Shown piece after piece: positions 29,575 to 39,358 of a DNA stretch of 64,000 bases; the first letter of the stretch is position 1, and the number at the start of each line of letters is the position of its first letter. The stretch spans positions 1,240,001 to 1,304,000 of the forward strand of contig NZ_CP109027.1 of NCBI RefSeq assembly GCF_036226885.1, given 5' to 3'. Both the position numbers and the translations under genes were made by a program. The DNA is from Streptomyces sp. NBC_00663 (GTDB taxonomy: Bacteria; Actinomycetota; Actinomycetes; Streptomycetales; Streptomycetaceae). The notes under the pieces were generated by a model. The model was given only the letters and a program-made list of their open reading frames with translations, ran no database searches and had not been told where the DNA came from.

Positions 29575-30477
29575 TCAGTGACCGTGACCGCCCTCGGCCT
29601 CCCCGTGCCCCGCACCGGTCGTCACCGTGAACGCCGCCGTGTGGACCTGGCCCGCGTGCTTGAAGTCCAGGAACAGGCGGTACGTTCCGCCGCTGGGGGC
29701 GGTGGCCATGAAGGAGACGTCCGGGCCGGAGCCGGTCCCGGCGTTGGGGTGGACGTGGAGATAGGCGAGGTCGCCGGAGCGCAGGGCCACCAGGTGGCCG
29801 TAGGCGCCGAGATAGGGCTGGAGGTCGGTGACGGGGCGGCCGGCGCGGGAGACCTTGAGCTTGAGTTCCGTCGCGGTGTTCGGGGTGAGGCCGCCGGTCA
29901 GCTCGACCTTGTAGCCATCGACGGTGGCGGTGCCGCTCGGAGCCGGGAACTTCTGGGGCGCGTAGGCACCCGAGGCGGCCAGGTCCGCGCCGAGGACGAG
30001 GTTCTCGGCACCCTTCTTCGCCGGGGTGAAGTCGGCGAAGACGCGGTAGCCGCCCGCGCGGGGCAGGGACACGGGGATGCTCCAGGTGCCGTCGGCGGCG
30101 CGGGTGGGGTGCAGATGACGGTAGGTGACGAGGTCGCGTGAGGCGACGATGAGGTGGAGTTCCTTGTCGTGCTCGCGCTGGTACGCGGTGACGGCACGGC
30201 CCGCCGCGTCCCGTACGGCGAACCGCAGCTCGGAGCGCTGCCCGGCCGTGACGCTCGGGGTGCTCAGGTCGAGGGTGTAGCCGCCCTCGGAGATCTGGAG
30301 CCCGCCGGCCGGGCTCTCCTCGTGCCCCGCCTCCTCACCCCCTCCTTCGTGACGGTCATGGGAAGCGGGCGCACTCTCCGTGACGACCGGGTCGATGCCC
30401 TTGCCCACCCCATAAGCGGTTCCGAAAGTCGCGGCGAGCGCGGCGGCGAACGCGGAGATCTTGAGTCCTGCATGCAT
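29575..30477 (-). CDS. Secreted or membrane-anchored metal-linked protein next to copA
   Basis: A 300-residue protein of no firmly recognised family. The N-terminus has a hydrophobic segment (LKISAFAAALAATFGTAYGV) and so is exported or anchored. After it comes an acidic, His-rich linker (SHDRHEGGGEEAGHEE), then two beta-rich repeats with YRHLHPTRAADGTWS and LAYLHVHPNAGTGSG, and a His-rich tail (HGEAEGGHGH). Several His clusters suggest binding of copper or another soft metal outside the membrane. It is divergent from a CopA ATPase with palindromic copper-type operators between, supporting a copper role. ATG 30477 has GAGGAG seven bases upstream; a longer frame reaching 30648 would cross the operators and is not favoured. 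It could be a copper chaperone or sequestering protein. Confidence 0.6.
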   Translation of the reverse strand: MHAGLKISAFAAALAATFGTAYGVGKGIDPVVTESAPASHDRHEGGGEEAGHEESPAGGLQISEGGYTLDLSTPSVTAGQRSELRFAVRDAAGRAVTAYQREHDKELHLIVASRDLVTYRHLHPTRAADGTWSIPVSLPRAGGYRVFADFTPAKKGAENLVLGADLAASGAYAPQKFPAPSGTATVDGYKVELTGGLTPNTATELKLKVSRAGRPVTDLQPYLGAYGHLVALRSGDLAYLHVHPNAGTGSGPDVSFMATAPSGGTYRLFLDFKHAGQVHTAAFTVTTGAGHGEAEGGHGH

Positions 30478-30539
30478 GGCCAGCTCCTCGGTGATCACGG
30501 CCGCCGAACGTCGGTCGCGGGGCCTCAACGCAGTCGACA

Positions 30540-30556
30540 ATACCCCCAGGGGGTAT
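30540..30556. promoter_or_regulatory. CsoR-type copper operator (site 1)
   Basis: ATACCCCCAGGGGGTAT is a perfect 17-base palindrome of the TACCC-GGGTA kind bound by CsoR copper repressors in Streptomyces. It sits 63 bases upstream of the metal-linked gene. No csoR gene is in the window, so the regulator must act in trans. Confidence 0.75.
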
Positions 30557-30587
30557 AAAGTCAACCGCTGGGACCGCTTGCGCTGGG

Positions 30588-30604
30588 TACCCCCCATGGG
30601 TATA
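30588..30604. promoter_or_regulatory. CsoR-type copper operator (site 2)
   Basis: TACCCCCCATGGGTATA, a slightly imperfect palindrome of the same kind, 58 bases before the copA start. A third half-site ATACCCCC lies at 30623-30630. Together with site 1 it gives each divergent gene its own operator. Confidence 0.68.
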
Positions 30605-30662
30605 CCGTGAGTCACGGCGAAGATACCCCCGCCCCCTATCCAGCCCACGAGGAGCAGCAGCG

Positions 30663-32930
<2,268 letters not shown>

Positions 32931-32947
32931 ACGATCCGTACCGGGGA

Positions 32948-32993
32948 AGAGCACGGCGCCCGCCGGACGACACCGGCGGGCGCTGTGCTCTTT
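32948..32993. terminator. Strong bidirectional terminator after copA
   Basis: A 19-bp stem (32948-32966 with 32973-32991, one G-T wobble) closes a six-base loop and is followed by TT; read on the minus strand it is preceded by AA. It lies between the convergent copA and DJ-1 family genes and can stop transcription from both sides. Confidence 0.88.
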
Positions 32994-33009
32994 GCGCTGT
33001 GCGCTGTGA

Positions 33010-33705
33010 TCAGCCCAGCTTCTTCAGCAGCTCGCCCGCGAGCGGGGCGGAGGAGGCCGGGTTCTGACCGGTGACGAGGTTGCGGTCGACGACGACCTTC
33101 GGGGCCCACGGCTCGCCCACCTGGACCTGTACGCCCGCCTCGGTGAGCCGGTCCTGGAGCAGCCACTTGGCCTTGTCGGCGAGGCCGCCCTGGATCTCCT
33201 CGTCGTTGGTGAACGCGGCCACCTGGTAGCCGGCGAAGGCGTTGGTGCCGTCGTCCTTCACCGCGGCGAGCAGCGCGGCCGGGCCGTGGCAGACCACGCC
33301 GAGGGGCTTCCCGGACTCCAGGGCGAGGGTCAGCAGCTCGCCGGAGCCGGCGTCGACGGCCAGGTCCTCCATGGGACCGTGGCCGCCGGGGTAGAAGACG
33401 GCGGCGTAGTCGTCGAGGTCGACGTCCGCCAGCTTGACCGGCTGCCGCAGCTCGGTCATCGCGGCGAGCGCGGCGGCGGTGCGGTCGGCGCCCTCCTGAC
33501 CGCCGTTGTACTCGGGCGCGAGGCTGCCCTTGTCGACGGTGGGGACGACCCCGCCGGGGGTGGCGACGACGATCTCGTGCCCCGCGGCCTTGAAGGCCTG
33601 GTACGGGGCGACGGCTTCCTCGGCCCAGAAGCCGGTGGGGTGCAGGGTGCCGTCGGCGAGCGTCCAGTGGTCGGCGCCGGTCATCACGAAGAGGATCTTT
33701 GACAT
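33010..33705 (-). CDS. DJ-1/PfpI family protein (Hsp31-like glyoxalase III or deglycase type)
   Basis: A 231-residue class I glutamine amidotransferase-like protein. The catalytic elbow is GVVCHGPAALLAAV with nucleophile Cys and the following His near residue 135; TGFWAEEAVAPYQAF supplies the conserved Glu; and VFYPGGHGPMEDL is the usual glycine loop. The overall length and the N-terminal MSKILFVMTGADHWTLADG match the Hsp31/YajL-like branch that detoxifies methylglyoxal, though chaperone or protease roles have been claimed. ATG 33705 is chosen because the frame upstream has no family similarity. It is divergent from a LysR regulator, a common pairing in which the regulator controls the neighbour under electrophile or oxidative stress. 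That link is inferred. Confidence 0.82.
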   Translation of the reverse strand: MSKILFVMTGADHWTLADGTLHPTGFWAEEAVAPYQAFKAAGHEIVVATPGGVVPTVDKGSLAPEYNGGQEGADRTAAALAAMTELRQPVKLADVDLDDYAAVFYPGGHGPMEDLAVDAGSGELLTLALESGKPLGVVCHGPAALLAAVKDDGTNAFAGYQVAAFTNDEEIQGGLADKAKWLLQDRLTEAGVQVQVGEPWAPKVVVDRNLVTGQNPASSAPLAGELLKKLG

Positions 33706-33746
33706 GCTTCGAACGTAGGCCACCCCACCCATAGAAATCCAATAGG

Positions 33747-33760
33747 CTCACATATATGAG
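33747..33760. promoter_or_regulatory. Palindrome overlapping the lysR start codon
   Basis: CTCA-CATATA-TGAG covers 33747-33760; the ATG of the LysR gene (33756) is inside the right arm. A/T-rich palindromes of this kind are typical LysR sites, and the position would allow direct autorepression. Confidence 0.45.
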
Positions 33761-34685
33761 AGATAGGGAATCCAATGACCACCCGGCCGGAGGCCCCCTG
33801 GACCTGAACCTGCTGCGCACCTTCCTGACCGTGTACCGCACCGGCTCCTTCACCGCCGCCGCCCGTCTGCTGGGCCTGTCGCAGCCCACGGTGACCACCC
33901 AGATCCGCGCCCTGGAGCGGCAGCTGGACCGTGAGCTCTTCGAGCGCCTCGCCCGCGGGGTGGCGCCCGCACCCTACGCCGACGAACTGGCCGCGCGGGT
34001 CGTCGAACCGCTGGACGCGCTCGCCACGGTGGCCCAGCCGGAGGACACCCCGGCCGAGCCGGTGCACCTGGCCGGCCCCGCCGAGTTCCTGACCCGTTCC
34101 GTGCTGCCGGGCATCGCACCGCTCGTGGAGAGGGGCGTACGACTGCGTGTCACGCCCGGACTGACCGAGCCGCTCCTCGACGACCTGCGCGCGGGCCGGC
34201 ACGACCTGGTGATCGCCACCTTCCGCCCCCGCGGCCGGACCCTGGCCTCGGTGCCGCTGAACGACGAGGAGTTCGTGCTGGTCACCGGGGCCGCCTGGGC
34301 GGAACGGATCGGCGGCCCGGGGCGCGTCGCGACGGAGGGGGCCGCCGCGCTGCACGGCGTCCCCCTGGTCGCGTACGCCGAGGACCTGCCGATCGTCCGC
34401 CGCTACTGGCGGCATGTGTTCGGCAAGCGCCTGGTCTGCCCGCCCTCGGTGACGATGCCCGACCTGAACGGGGTCAGGGCGGCGGTCGTGGGCGGTACGG
34501 GGTTCTCGGTCCTGCCCCGCTATCTCTGTGCCGACGAGCTGGCGTCCGGTGCGCTGGTCCTGCTGCACGACCCGGATGACCCGCCCATCAACACCGGCTT
34601 CCTGGTGCAGCGCCCCGGCGTCTCGGGCAACCCGCACGTGGCCGTCGTACGCGACCATCTGCTGCGCGCCGCCCGCGAACGCTAG
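33756..34685 (+). CDS. LysR-family transcriptional regulator
   Basis: A 309-residue LysR regulator. The N-terminal winged helix reads LDLNLLRTFLTVYRTGSFTAAARLLGLSQPTVTTQIRALE (with the SQPTVTTQIRALE recognition helix near residue 50), followed by a substrate-binding fold (LTRSVLPGIAPLVERGV, LRAGRHDLVIATFRPRG, GGTGFSVLPRYL). The effector is unknown. It is divergent from the DJ-1 family gene and probably regulates it. There is no ribosome site before ATG 33756, and an out-of-frame ATG at 33775 has a better one, so the transcript may be leaderless. The last four bases overlap the convergent metalloprotease gene. Confidence 0.88.
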   Translation: MRDRESNDHPAGGPLDLNLLRTFLTVYRTGSFTAAARLLGLSQPTVTTQIRALERQLDRELFERLARGVAPAPYADELAARVVEPLDALATVAQPEDTPAEPVHLAGPAEFLTRSVLPGIAPLVERGVRLRVTPGLTEPLLDDLRAGRHDLVIATFRPRGRTLASVPLNDEEFVLVTGAAWAERIGGPGRVATEGAAALHGVPLVAYAEDLPIVRRYWRHVFGKRLVCPPSVTMPDLNGVRAAVVGGTGFSVLPRYLCADELASGALVLLHDPDDPPINTGFLVQRPGVSGNPHVAVVRDHLLRAARER

Positions 34686-35668
34686 GGCTTGAGGAAGGAG
34701 GACCGGGCACCTTCGAGGGTCGCGTCCATCCGGGCCGCCTGCCCCTGGGTGAACATGAACATCCCCACGTCGTCCGTGTAGTCCATGTAGTTGACGAACA
34801 TGTCCCCGTCGGGTGCGTTGTTGCAGGTCACGTGCGGGAAGGTGGGGGTGCCGAAGTTGGGGCCGCCCGCGTTGGGGGTGTCCTCGACGAAGTCGCTGCC
34901 GCTGCACCCCTGGCCGTCGTCGCCCCAGATGTGGAACAGGTTGAGCCAGTGGCCCACCTCGTGGGTGGCGGTCCGGCCGAGGTCGAACGGCGCCCGGGCC
35001 GTCCCCGTCGTACCGAGGTAGCTGTGGCCGATGACGACGCCGTCGGTCTCGGCCGGGCCGCCGGGGAACTGGGCGTAGCCGAGGATCTCCCCGGCCTGCG
35101 GCTCTTCGAGGCGAGGGGCCACCCAGAGGTTGAGGTACTGGTCGGCGGGCCAGGCGTCACGGCCGCCGCTGGACGTGAACTTGATGGTGTCGTCCGTGCG
35201 GAAGCTGTCCGTCGCCGTCTCGGTGCGGGTGATGCCGCTGGTGGGCGCGCCGAAGGGGTCCTGGGTGGCGAGCGCGAACTCGATCCGGCAGTCGGCGGTG
35301 AGCGACTGCCAGACCGCGGGGACGTCCGAGACGTCCGGGTTGAGCATCCGGTAGTCCTGGTTCAGGACCTCGATCTGGCTGAGGATCTGCTCGTCGGCGA
35401 TGTCCTGCTCGGGTGTGTGGTGGACGATGTGCACGACCACCGGGATGACCGTCACCCCGATGCGGGCCGAACTCTCCAGGCCCGTCTCGAAGGCGAAGGC
35501 CCGGTTCTCCACCGCCTCCCGGGCGACGGCGTAGGCGGGGTTCTCGGTCAGCAGCCGCCGGTGGACCGGCATCGTGCCGCAGACGCGGCGGGCGGGGGCG
35601 GGGGTGGTCTGGTCGATCTCGTTCTCGTTCTCGTTCTCGGGCACGCTGCACCGCCTGACGAAGGCCAC
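34682..35668 (-). CDS. M43 (pappalysin/cytophagalysin-like) zinc metalloprotease
   Basis: A 328-residue metzincin of the M43B group. The zinc site is ATHEVGHWLNLFHIWGDD (HExxHxxxxxH, ~residue 230) and the Met-turn is VNYMDYTDDVGMFMFTQGQ. Upstream strands fit the family: IPVVVHIVHHTPEQDIAD, ILSQIEVLNQDYRML, QYLNLWVAPRLEE. Cys residues in GQGCSGSDF and VTCNN may form the disulphides seen in this family. There is no ordinary signal peptide; the N-terminus has the acidic repeat ENENENE followed by a Pro-rich stretch, so secretion is uncertain, unusual for the family. GTG 35668 is the longest start; MPVHRRLL further in is an alternative. It is convergent with the lysR gene, overlapping by four bases. 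Confidence 0.85.
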   Translation of the reverse strand: MAFVRRCSVPENENENEIDQTTPAPARRVCGTMPVHRRLLTENPAYAVAREAVENRAFAFETGLESSARIGVTVIPVVVHIVHHTPEQDIADEQILSQIEVLNQDYRMLNPDVSDVPAVWQSLTADCRIEFALATQDPFGAPTSGITRTETATDSFRTDDTIKFTSSGGRDAWPADQYLNLWVAPRLEEPQAGEILGYAQFPGGPAETDGVVIGHSYLGTTGTARAPFDLGRTATHEVGHWLNLFHIWGDDGQGCSGSDFVEDTPNAGGPNFGTPTFPHVTCNNAPDGDMFVNYMDYTDDVGMFMFTQGQAARMDATLEGARSSFLKP

Positions 35669-35842
35669 GTCTGCACGACGCGGAGGTGAGGGTGGAACGG
35701 GCCCGTTGAGGTTTACGGTAGGGCGACCGCACGGGCGCGGACAGCGGATTCGCGAAATCGGCGGTAAGTACGTCGTTGCCTTCCGTATCGGGTCAACTGG
35801 ACAGTTTCCGGCTCAACTTGCATGGGAGAGGAGGTGCCCGCG

Positions 35843-36136
35843 ATGAGCGGCCCACCACCGGAGCTGATCGGAACATGGGTCCACTCCTACGAGGAGGACT
35901 CCCCCGGCGTCACCGTGTACCGCCCCGCCGGCTATCCCTTCCCTCCCGCGCGGGGCCGCCGGGGGCTGGAGTTCGCGGCGGACGGCACGTTCAGGGAGCG
36001 TCCCCTCGGCCGCGGTGACGCGGCGGGCTGCCTCTTGGAGGAACGCCGGTTGCGGGAAAGCCAGTTGGAGATCCTCTATGTCGACGAGCAGATCCTCAAG
36101 GTGCGCACACCGGAAGGCGGGCCGCGTGTTCCGTAG
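35843..36136 (+). CDS. Small conserved-type hypothetical protein
   Basis: A 97-residue protein I do not recognise. It begins MSGPPPELIGTWVHSYEED and has YRPAGYPFPPARGRRGLEF, then DGTFRERPLGRGDA and a C-terminal beta-rich ILYVDEQILKVRTPE. The GTWVHS...DGTF pattern recalls small lipocalin-like or stress domains, but this is weak. GAGGAGGTG lies 6-8 bases before ATG 35843, which decides the start. The stop overlaps the next gene, a lipoprotein, by 11 bases, so the two are an operon. Confidence 0.7.
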   Translation: MSGPPPELIGTWVHSYEEDSPGVTVYRPAGYPFPPARGRRGLEFAADGTFRERPLGRGDAAGCLLEERRLRESQLEILYVDEQILKVRTPEGGPRVP

Positions 36137-36620
36137 AAGTGCCGTCGCGCTGGCGGTCGTTGGCGCGCTCGCCGTGGCCGGTTGCGGCGCCGAGGGCAGC
36201 GGCGGTTCTGCCGCTGATCCATCGCGGGTGACCGTCGACACCGCCACTCCGACACCCTCCCCCACGCCGACGCCGGTCACCAGCTCCGGCCAGCAGCTCG
36301 TGGCCATGAACATCAGCGGCGGTTTCGCCGGCGTCTCCCAGCAGGTGGTCCTGCGCGGCGACGGCACCGTGCACGCTCGCGACAGCAGTAGGTCCGCGGT
36401 GCGCCGTGCCAGCGGGGCCGAGTTCGAGGAACTGCGGACGCTGCTCGGCGACCCGGCGCTGGACGAGGTCCCCGACGTCACGGTCAACACTGGCGCCGCC
36501 GACCTGTTCCGGTACGAACTCCGTTTCGACGGCCGCACGGTCACGACCGACCGCTCCACGCGGCACCCAGCCCTCGACCACCTCATCGACGCCCTGAGCG
36601 AGTTCCTGCCGAAGGGGTGA
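36126..36620 (+). CDS. Small secreted lipoprotein, function unknown
   Basis: A 164-residue lipoprotein. The start is GTG 36126, which overlaps the previous gene by 11 bases and follows GGAAGG by eight. VFRRSAVALAVVGALAVAGCG is the signal peptide with lipobox AVAGC, followed by a Ser/Thr/Pro linker (TATPTPSPTPTPVTSS). The mature domain reads LVAMNISGGFAGVSQQVVLR, then AEFEELRTLLGDPALDEV, DLFRYELRFDGRTVTTDRS and ALDHLIDALSEFLP. This resembles small surface proteins seen widely in Streptomyces with a protealysin-inhibitor-like look (emfourin type), a tentative idea made attractive by the M43 protease gene upstream, though that gene is on the other strand. Outer-face membrane location is expected. 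Confidence 0.75.
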   Translation: MFRRSAVALAVVGALAVAGCGAEGSGGSAADPSRVTVDTATPTPSPTPTPVTSSGQQLVAMNISGGFAGVSQQVVLRGDGTVHARDSSRSAVRRASGAEFEELRTLLGDPALDEVPDVTVNTGAADLFRYELRFDGRTVTTDRSTRHPALDHLIDALSEFLPKG

Positions 36621-36701
36621 CGGCGTACTCCCCCCTCAGTACACCGGATTACTCCCCCTGTCAGACGCCCTCGCCCCACCCGCCCGGGCACCGTAGGTCC
36701 C

Positions 36702-37250
36702 ATGAAACTCAGCCGCCCGGCCCGCAAGGGCTCCCTCGTGGTCCATGTCGTCGCCTCGGCCGGCTGGCTCGGGCTCACCTTCGGCCTGCTCGCACTCGGG
36801 ATCACCGCGGCCACCACCGGCGACCCGGTGACCGTGGAGTCCTCGGTCCGGGCCATGAAGGTGTTCGCCGACTGGCTGCTTCTCCCCCTCGCGCTCCTCA
36901 CCTTCGTCAGCGGCCTGCTGCTGTCGCTGGGCACGCCGTGGGGACTCGCGCGGCATCGCTGGGTCGTCACGAAGTTCTGGCTGACCCTCGCCACGCTCAC
37001 CGCCACGGCGTTCGTCCTGCGCCCGGCCGTGAACTCCGCGGTCGCCGCCGTGGCCGCGGGGCATCCGCTGCCGGACACCGGTGACGTCCTGTTCGGGCCG
37101 ATCGTCTCGTCGAGCGCGTACGTCTTCATGACCGTGATCTCGGTGCTCAAGCCGTGGGGACGGACACGGCGCGGACGCACGCAGCGGCCGACTTCAACTG
37201 TCTCCGTACGAGGGGGGATTGACGTCCCGGTCCGCGCCGCGTCACGGTGA
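36702..37250 (+). CDS. DUF2269-like membrane protein
   Basis: A 182-residue integral membrane protein with four hydrophobic helices: LVVHVVASAGWLGLTFGLLA (residues ~12-32), WLLLPLALLTFVSGLLLSLG, KFWLTLATLTATAFVLRPAV, and SSSAYVFMTVISVLKPWG. His15 in the first helix and the arginine-flanked second turn resemble the predicted DUF2269 family of small membrane proteins, function unknown. A basic C-terminal tail faces the cytoplasm. The gene lies alone on the plus strand, 81 bases after the lipoprotein gene, with no strong ribosome site. No substrate is suggested. Confidence 0.7.
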   Translation: MKLSRPARKGSLVVHVVASAGWLGLTFGLLALGITAATTGDPVTVESSVRAMKVFADWLLLPLALLTFVSGLLLSLGTPWGLARHRWVVTKFWLTLATLTATAFVLRPAVNSAVAAVAAGHPLPDTGDVLFGPIVSSSAYVFMTVISVLKPWGRTRRGRTQRPTSTVSVRGGIDVPVRAASR

Positions 37251-37280
37251 TGACCCGTCAGACGATCCCGGAGGGCGTCC

Positions 37281-38453
37281 ATGACATCAGCGCCGGAACC
37301 CCGCTCCGACTCCGAACTCGTCCAACGTGTACGGGACATCAGGCCGCTGATCGCCGAGCACGCGCTGCGGACCGAGCAGGAGAGGCGGGTGACGGGCGAG
37401 GTCGTCGCGGCGCTCACCGAGGCCGGGGTCTACCGGATGAACGTCCCCCGGCGGTACGGCGGTTACCAGTCACGGCCGCGTACCCAGGTCGACGCGCTGG
37501 CCGAGGTCGCCGGGGCGTGTGGCTCCGCCGGGTTCATGGCCCTGATCCAGGCGGGTTGCGCGTTCATCGCGGCGCTCTTCCCCGACGAGGCGCAGGACGA
37601 GATCTTCACCGGCCCCGACGTCCGGGTCGGCGGCACGCTCATCCCGGGCCCCACCGCCGTCGCGGTGGACGGCGGCTATCTCGTCAACGGCACCTCGGGC
37701 TTCGCCACCGGCTGCCAGGACGCCGACTGGCATCTGCTGACGGTCCGGGTCGAGTCCGGCGACGGGCCGCCCGAGGTGCTGTGGACGGCCGTGCCGATGG
37801 CCGAGCTGGAGATCCTGGACGACTGGCACGTCTCCGGGCTGGCCGGTTCCGGCAGCAACAGCGTGGTCGCCCATGACGTCCTCGTCCCCGCGCACCGCGT
37901 CCTGCCCGTCGGCCCGCTGCTGGCGGGCGAGTTCCCGTCGAAGGCGAACGCCGACGACCCCTTCTACCGGATGCCGGTCCTGCTGATGTTCTGCGTCTGG
38001 ACGGCCCCGCACGCGCTCGGTCTGGCGCGGGCGTCCCTGGCGGAGTTCACCGAACGCATCCACCGGCGGGGCATCACGTACACGTTCCACGAGCGGCAGC
38101 ACGAGGCGACCGTGACGCATCTCCAGGCAGCCGAGGCGGCGATGAAGATCTCCTGTGCCGAGCTGCTGACGGACGACATCGTGGCGCGCGTCGAGGCCGG
38201 GGAGCCGTACACCCGGGAGGAGCGCGCGAGAATCCGGGCGCAGAGCGGGTACGTGGCGCGGCTGTGCAAGGAGGCGGTCGATCTGATCGCCTCCGCGTCC
38301 GGCGCGTCCTCGCTGCACCGGGAGGTGCCCGTGCAGCGGGCGGTACGCGATCTGCACGCCCTCAACCTGCACTCCTTCGTCAATCCGGCGACCAATCTGG
38401 AGCTGTACGGGCGGGTCCTGTCCGGGCTCGATCCAGGGACGCTCTTCCTCTGA
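37281..38453 (+). CDS. Acyl-CoA dehydrogenase-fold flavin monooxygenase (HpaB/HsaA/DszC-like)
   Basis: A 390-residue protein with acyl-CoA dehydrogenase fold of the flavin-dependent monooxygenase branch that uses reduced FMN or FAD from a separate reductase to hydroxylate an aromatic or small ring substrate. Seen: N-terminal helices (VRDIRPLIAEHALRTEQERR), GVYRMNVPRRYGGYQSRPRT, the middle beta domain YLVNGTSGFATGCQDADWHL, WHVSGLAGSGSNSVVAHDVL, and the C-terminal helical bundle with LIASASGASSLHREVPVQRA, typical of the branch. The catalytic Glu of true dehydrogenases is not evident. No reductase gene is next to it, so one must come from elsewhere. ATG 37281 has GGAGGG seven bases upstream. Substrate unknown. 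Confidence 0.75.
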   Translation: MTSAPEPRSDSELVQRVRDIRPLIAEHALRTEQERRVTGEVVAALTEAGVYRMNVPRRYGGYQSRPRTQVDALAEVAGACGSAGFMALIQAGCAFIAALFPDEAQDEIFTGPDVRVGGTLIPGPTAVAVDGGYLVNGTSGFATGCQDADWHLLTVRVESGDGPPEVLWTAVPMAELEILDDWHVSGLAGSGSNSVVAHDVLVPAHRVLPVGPLLAGEFPSKANADDPFYRMPVLLMFCVWTAPHALGLARASLAEFTERIHRRGITYTFHERQHEATVTHLQAAEAAMKISCAELLTDDIVARVEAGEPYTREERARIRAQSGYVARLCKEAVDLIASASGASSLHREVPVQRAVRDLHALNLHSFVNPATNLELYGRVLSGLDPGTLFL

Positions 38454-38547
38454 GCCAGGCACGCTCGCCGCCGGCCGGAGAGGTGATCCAGACCACGAGG
38501 AGAACGATGTCGTTTCTCTGGTGGCGGGGCTATGCTGAGGCTCAAGC

Positions 38548-38566
38548 GAACGAAACCGTTTCGTTC
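38548..38566. promoter_or_regulatory. Perfect 19-bp palindromic operator upstream of the response regulator gene
   Basis: GAACGAAACCGTTTCGTTC has nine-base perfect arms about one central C. It lies immediately before the AGGAGG ribosome site and 13 bases from ATG 38580, with a TATGCT -10-like hexamer at 38531-38536. It could be a repressor site covering the transcription start or form a hairpin that hides the ribosome site. Confidence 0.7.
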
Positions 38567-38579
38567 AGGAGGGTCGCCC

Positions 38580-39278
38580 ATGACCTCTGTCCTCATCGTC
38601 AGCACCCAGTCGCTCCAGCGGCTCGGCCTGCGCATGCTCCTGACGGACCAGACCGACCTGACCGTCGCCGGCGAGGCGACCACCGGCGCCGAGGCGGTCC
38701 GGATGAGCGCCGTGCTCCGCCCCGACGTCGTCCTGCTGGACGGCCGCGTCCAGGACACCGACGGCATCGATGTCATCCGCCGGATCACGCACCCTCCGGC
38801 CTTCGCCGCCGCCCCCGGTCTCGCCGAAGCCGCGACCCGGCCGCCGCGGGTCCTCGTCCTCATCCCCGACACCCACGAGCAGTACGCCTCCGCCGCCCTG
38901 CGGGCCGGAGCCGGCGGCTTCGTGCTGGAGAACGCCGCCCCCGAGGAACTGATCGCGGCGATCCGGGTCGTGGGCGTCGGGGACGCCGTCATCACCCCCA
39001 ATCTCACCCGCGCCCTCATCGACACCGTCCGGCAGCAGCAGCCGGTCCGCCCCGCCGCGAACGGGGTCGGTCTGCACACGCTCACCGAGCGGGAACGCGA
39101 CGTCCTCACCGCCATCGCCGCCGGCTGGTCCAACGCCGAGATCGCGGCCCGGCTGAACATCGCCCCGACGACCGTGAAGTCCCACGTCAGCCACATCCTC
39201 GCCAAGATCGGGGCACGCGCCCGCGTCCACGCGGTGGTCTTCGCCTACGAGACGGGCCTGGTGCGGCCCGCCGCCTGA
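38580..39278 (+). CDS. Atypical NarL/LuxR-type response regulator
   Basis: A 232-residue regulator: receiver domain (~1-135) and LuxR C-terminal helix-turn-helix (LTERERDVLTAIAAGWSNAEIA, then TTVKSHVSHILAKIG, ~165-220). The phosphoacceptor Asp is kept in DVVLLDGRVQDTDGI, but the acidic pair at the end of strand 1 is replaced (MTSVLIVSTQSLQRLG, with Ser-Thr where Asp-Asp is usual) and the conserved Lys is missing (GGFVLENAAPEEL). So it is unlikely to be controlled by normal phosphotransfer. No histidine kinase gene is adjacent. ATG 38580 follows AGGAGG by six bases; a longer start at 38532 would translate the palindrome and is disfavoured. A ligand-bound or constitutive DNA-binding mode is inferred. 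Confidence 0.83.
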   Translation: MTSVLIVSTQSLQRLGLRMLLTDQTDLTVAGEATTGAEAVRMSAVLRPDVVLLDGRVQDTDGIDVIRRITHPPAFAAAPGLAEAATRPPRVLVLIPDTHEQYASAALRAGAGGFVLENAAPEELIAAIRVVGVGDAVITPNLTRALIDTVRQQQPVRPAANGVGLHTLTERERDVLTAIAAGWSNAEIAARLNIAPTTVKSHVSHILAKIGARARVHAVVFAYETGLVRPAA

Positions 39279-39358
39279 GGTGACCGCCCACCGGCGAGGC
39301 GCCACGAAGCACCCTGCCGTGGACGTTTGAGGCGCCCCGAAGTGGTCAGGCGCGGGGG

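Noticed and set aside
38532..38579. Longer start for the response regulator
   Set aside because: It would translate the palindrome and ignore the AGGAGG before ATG 38580.
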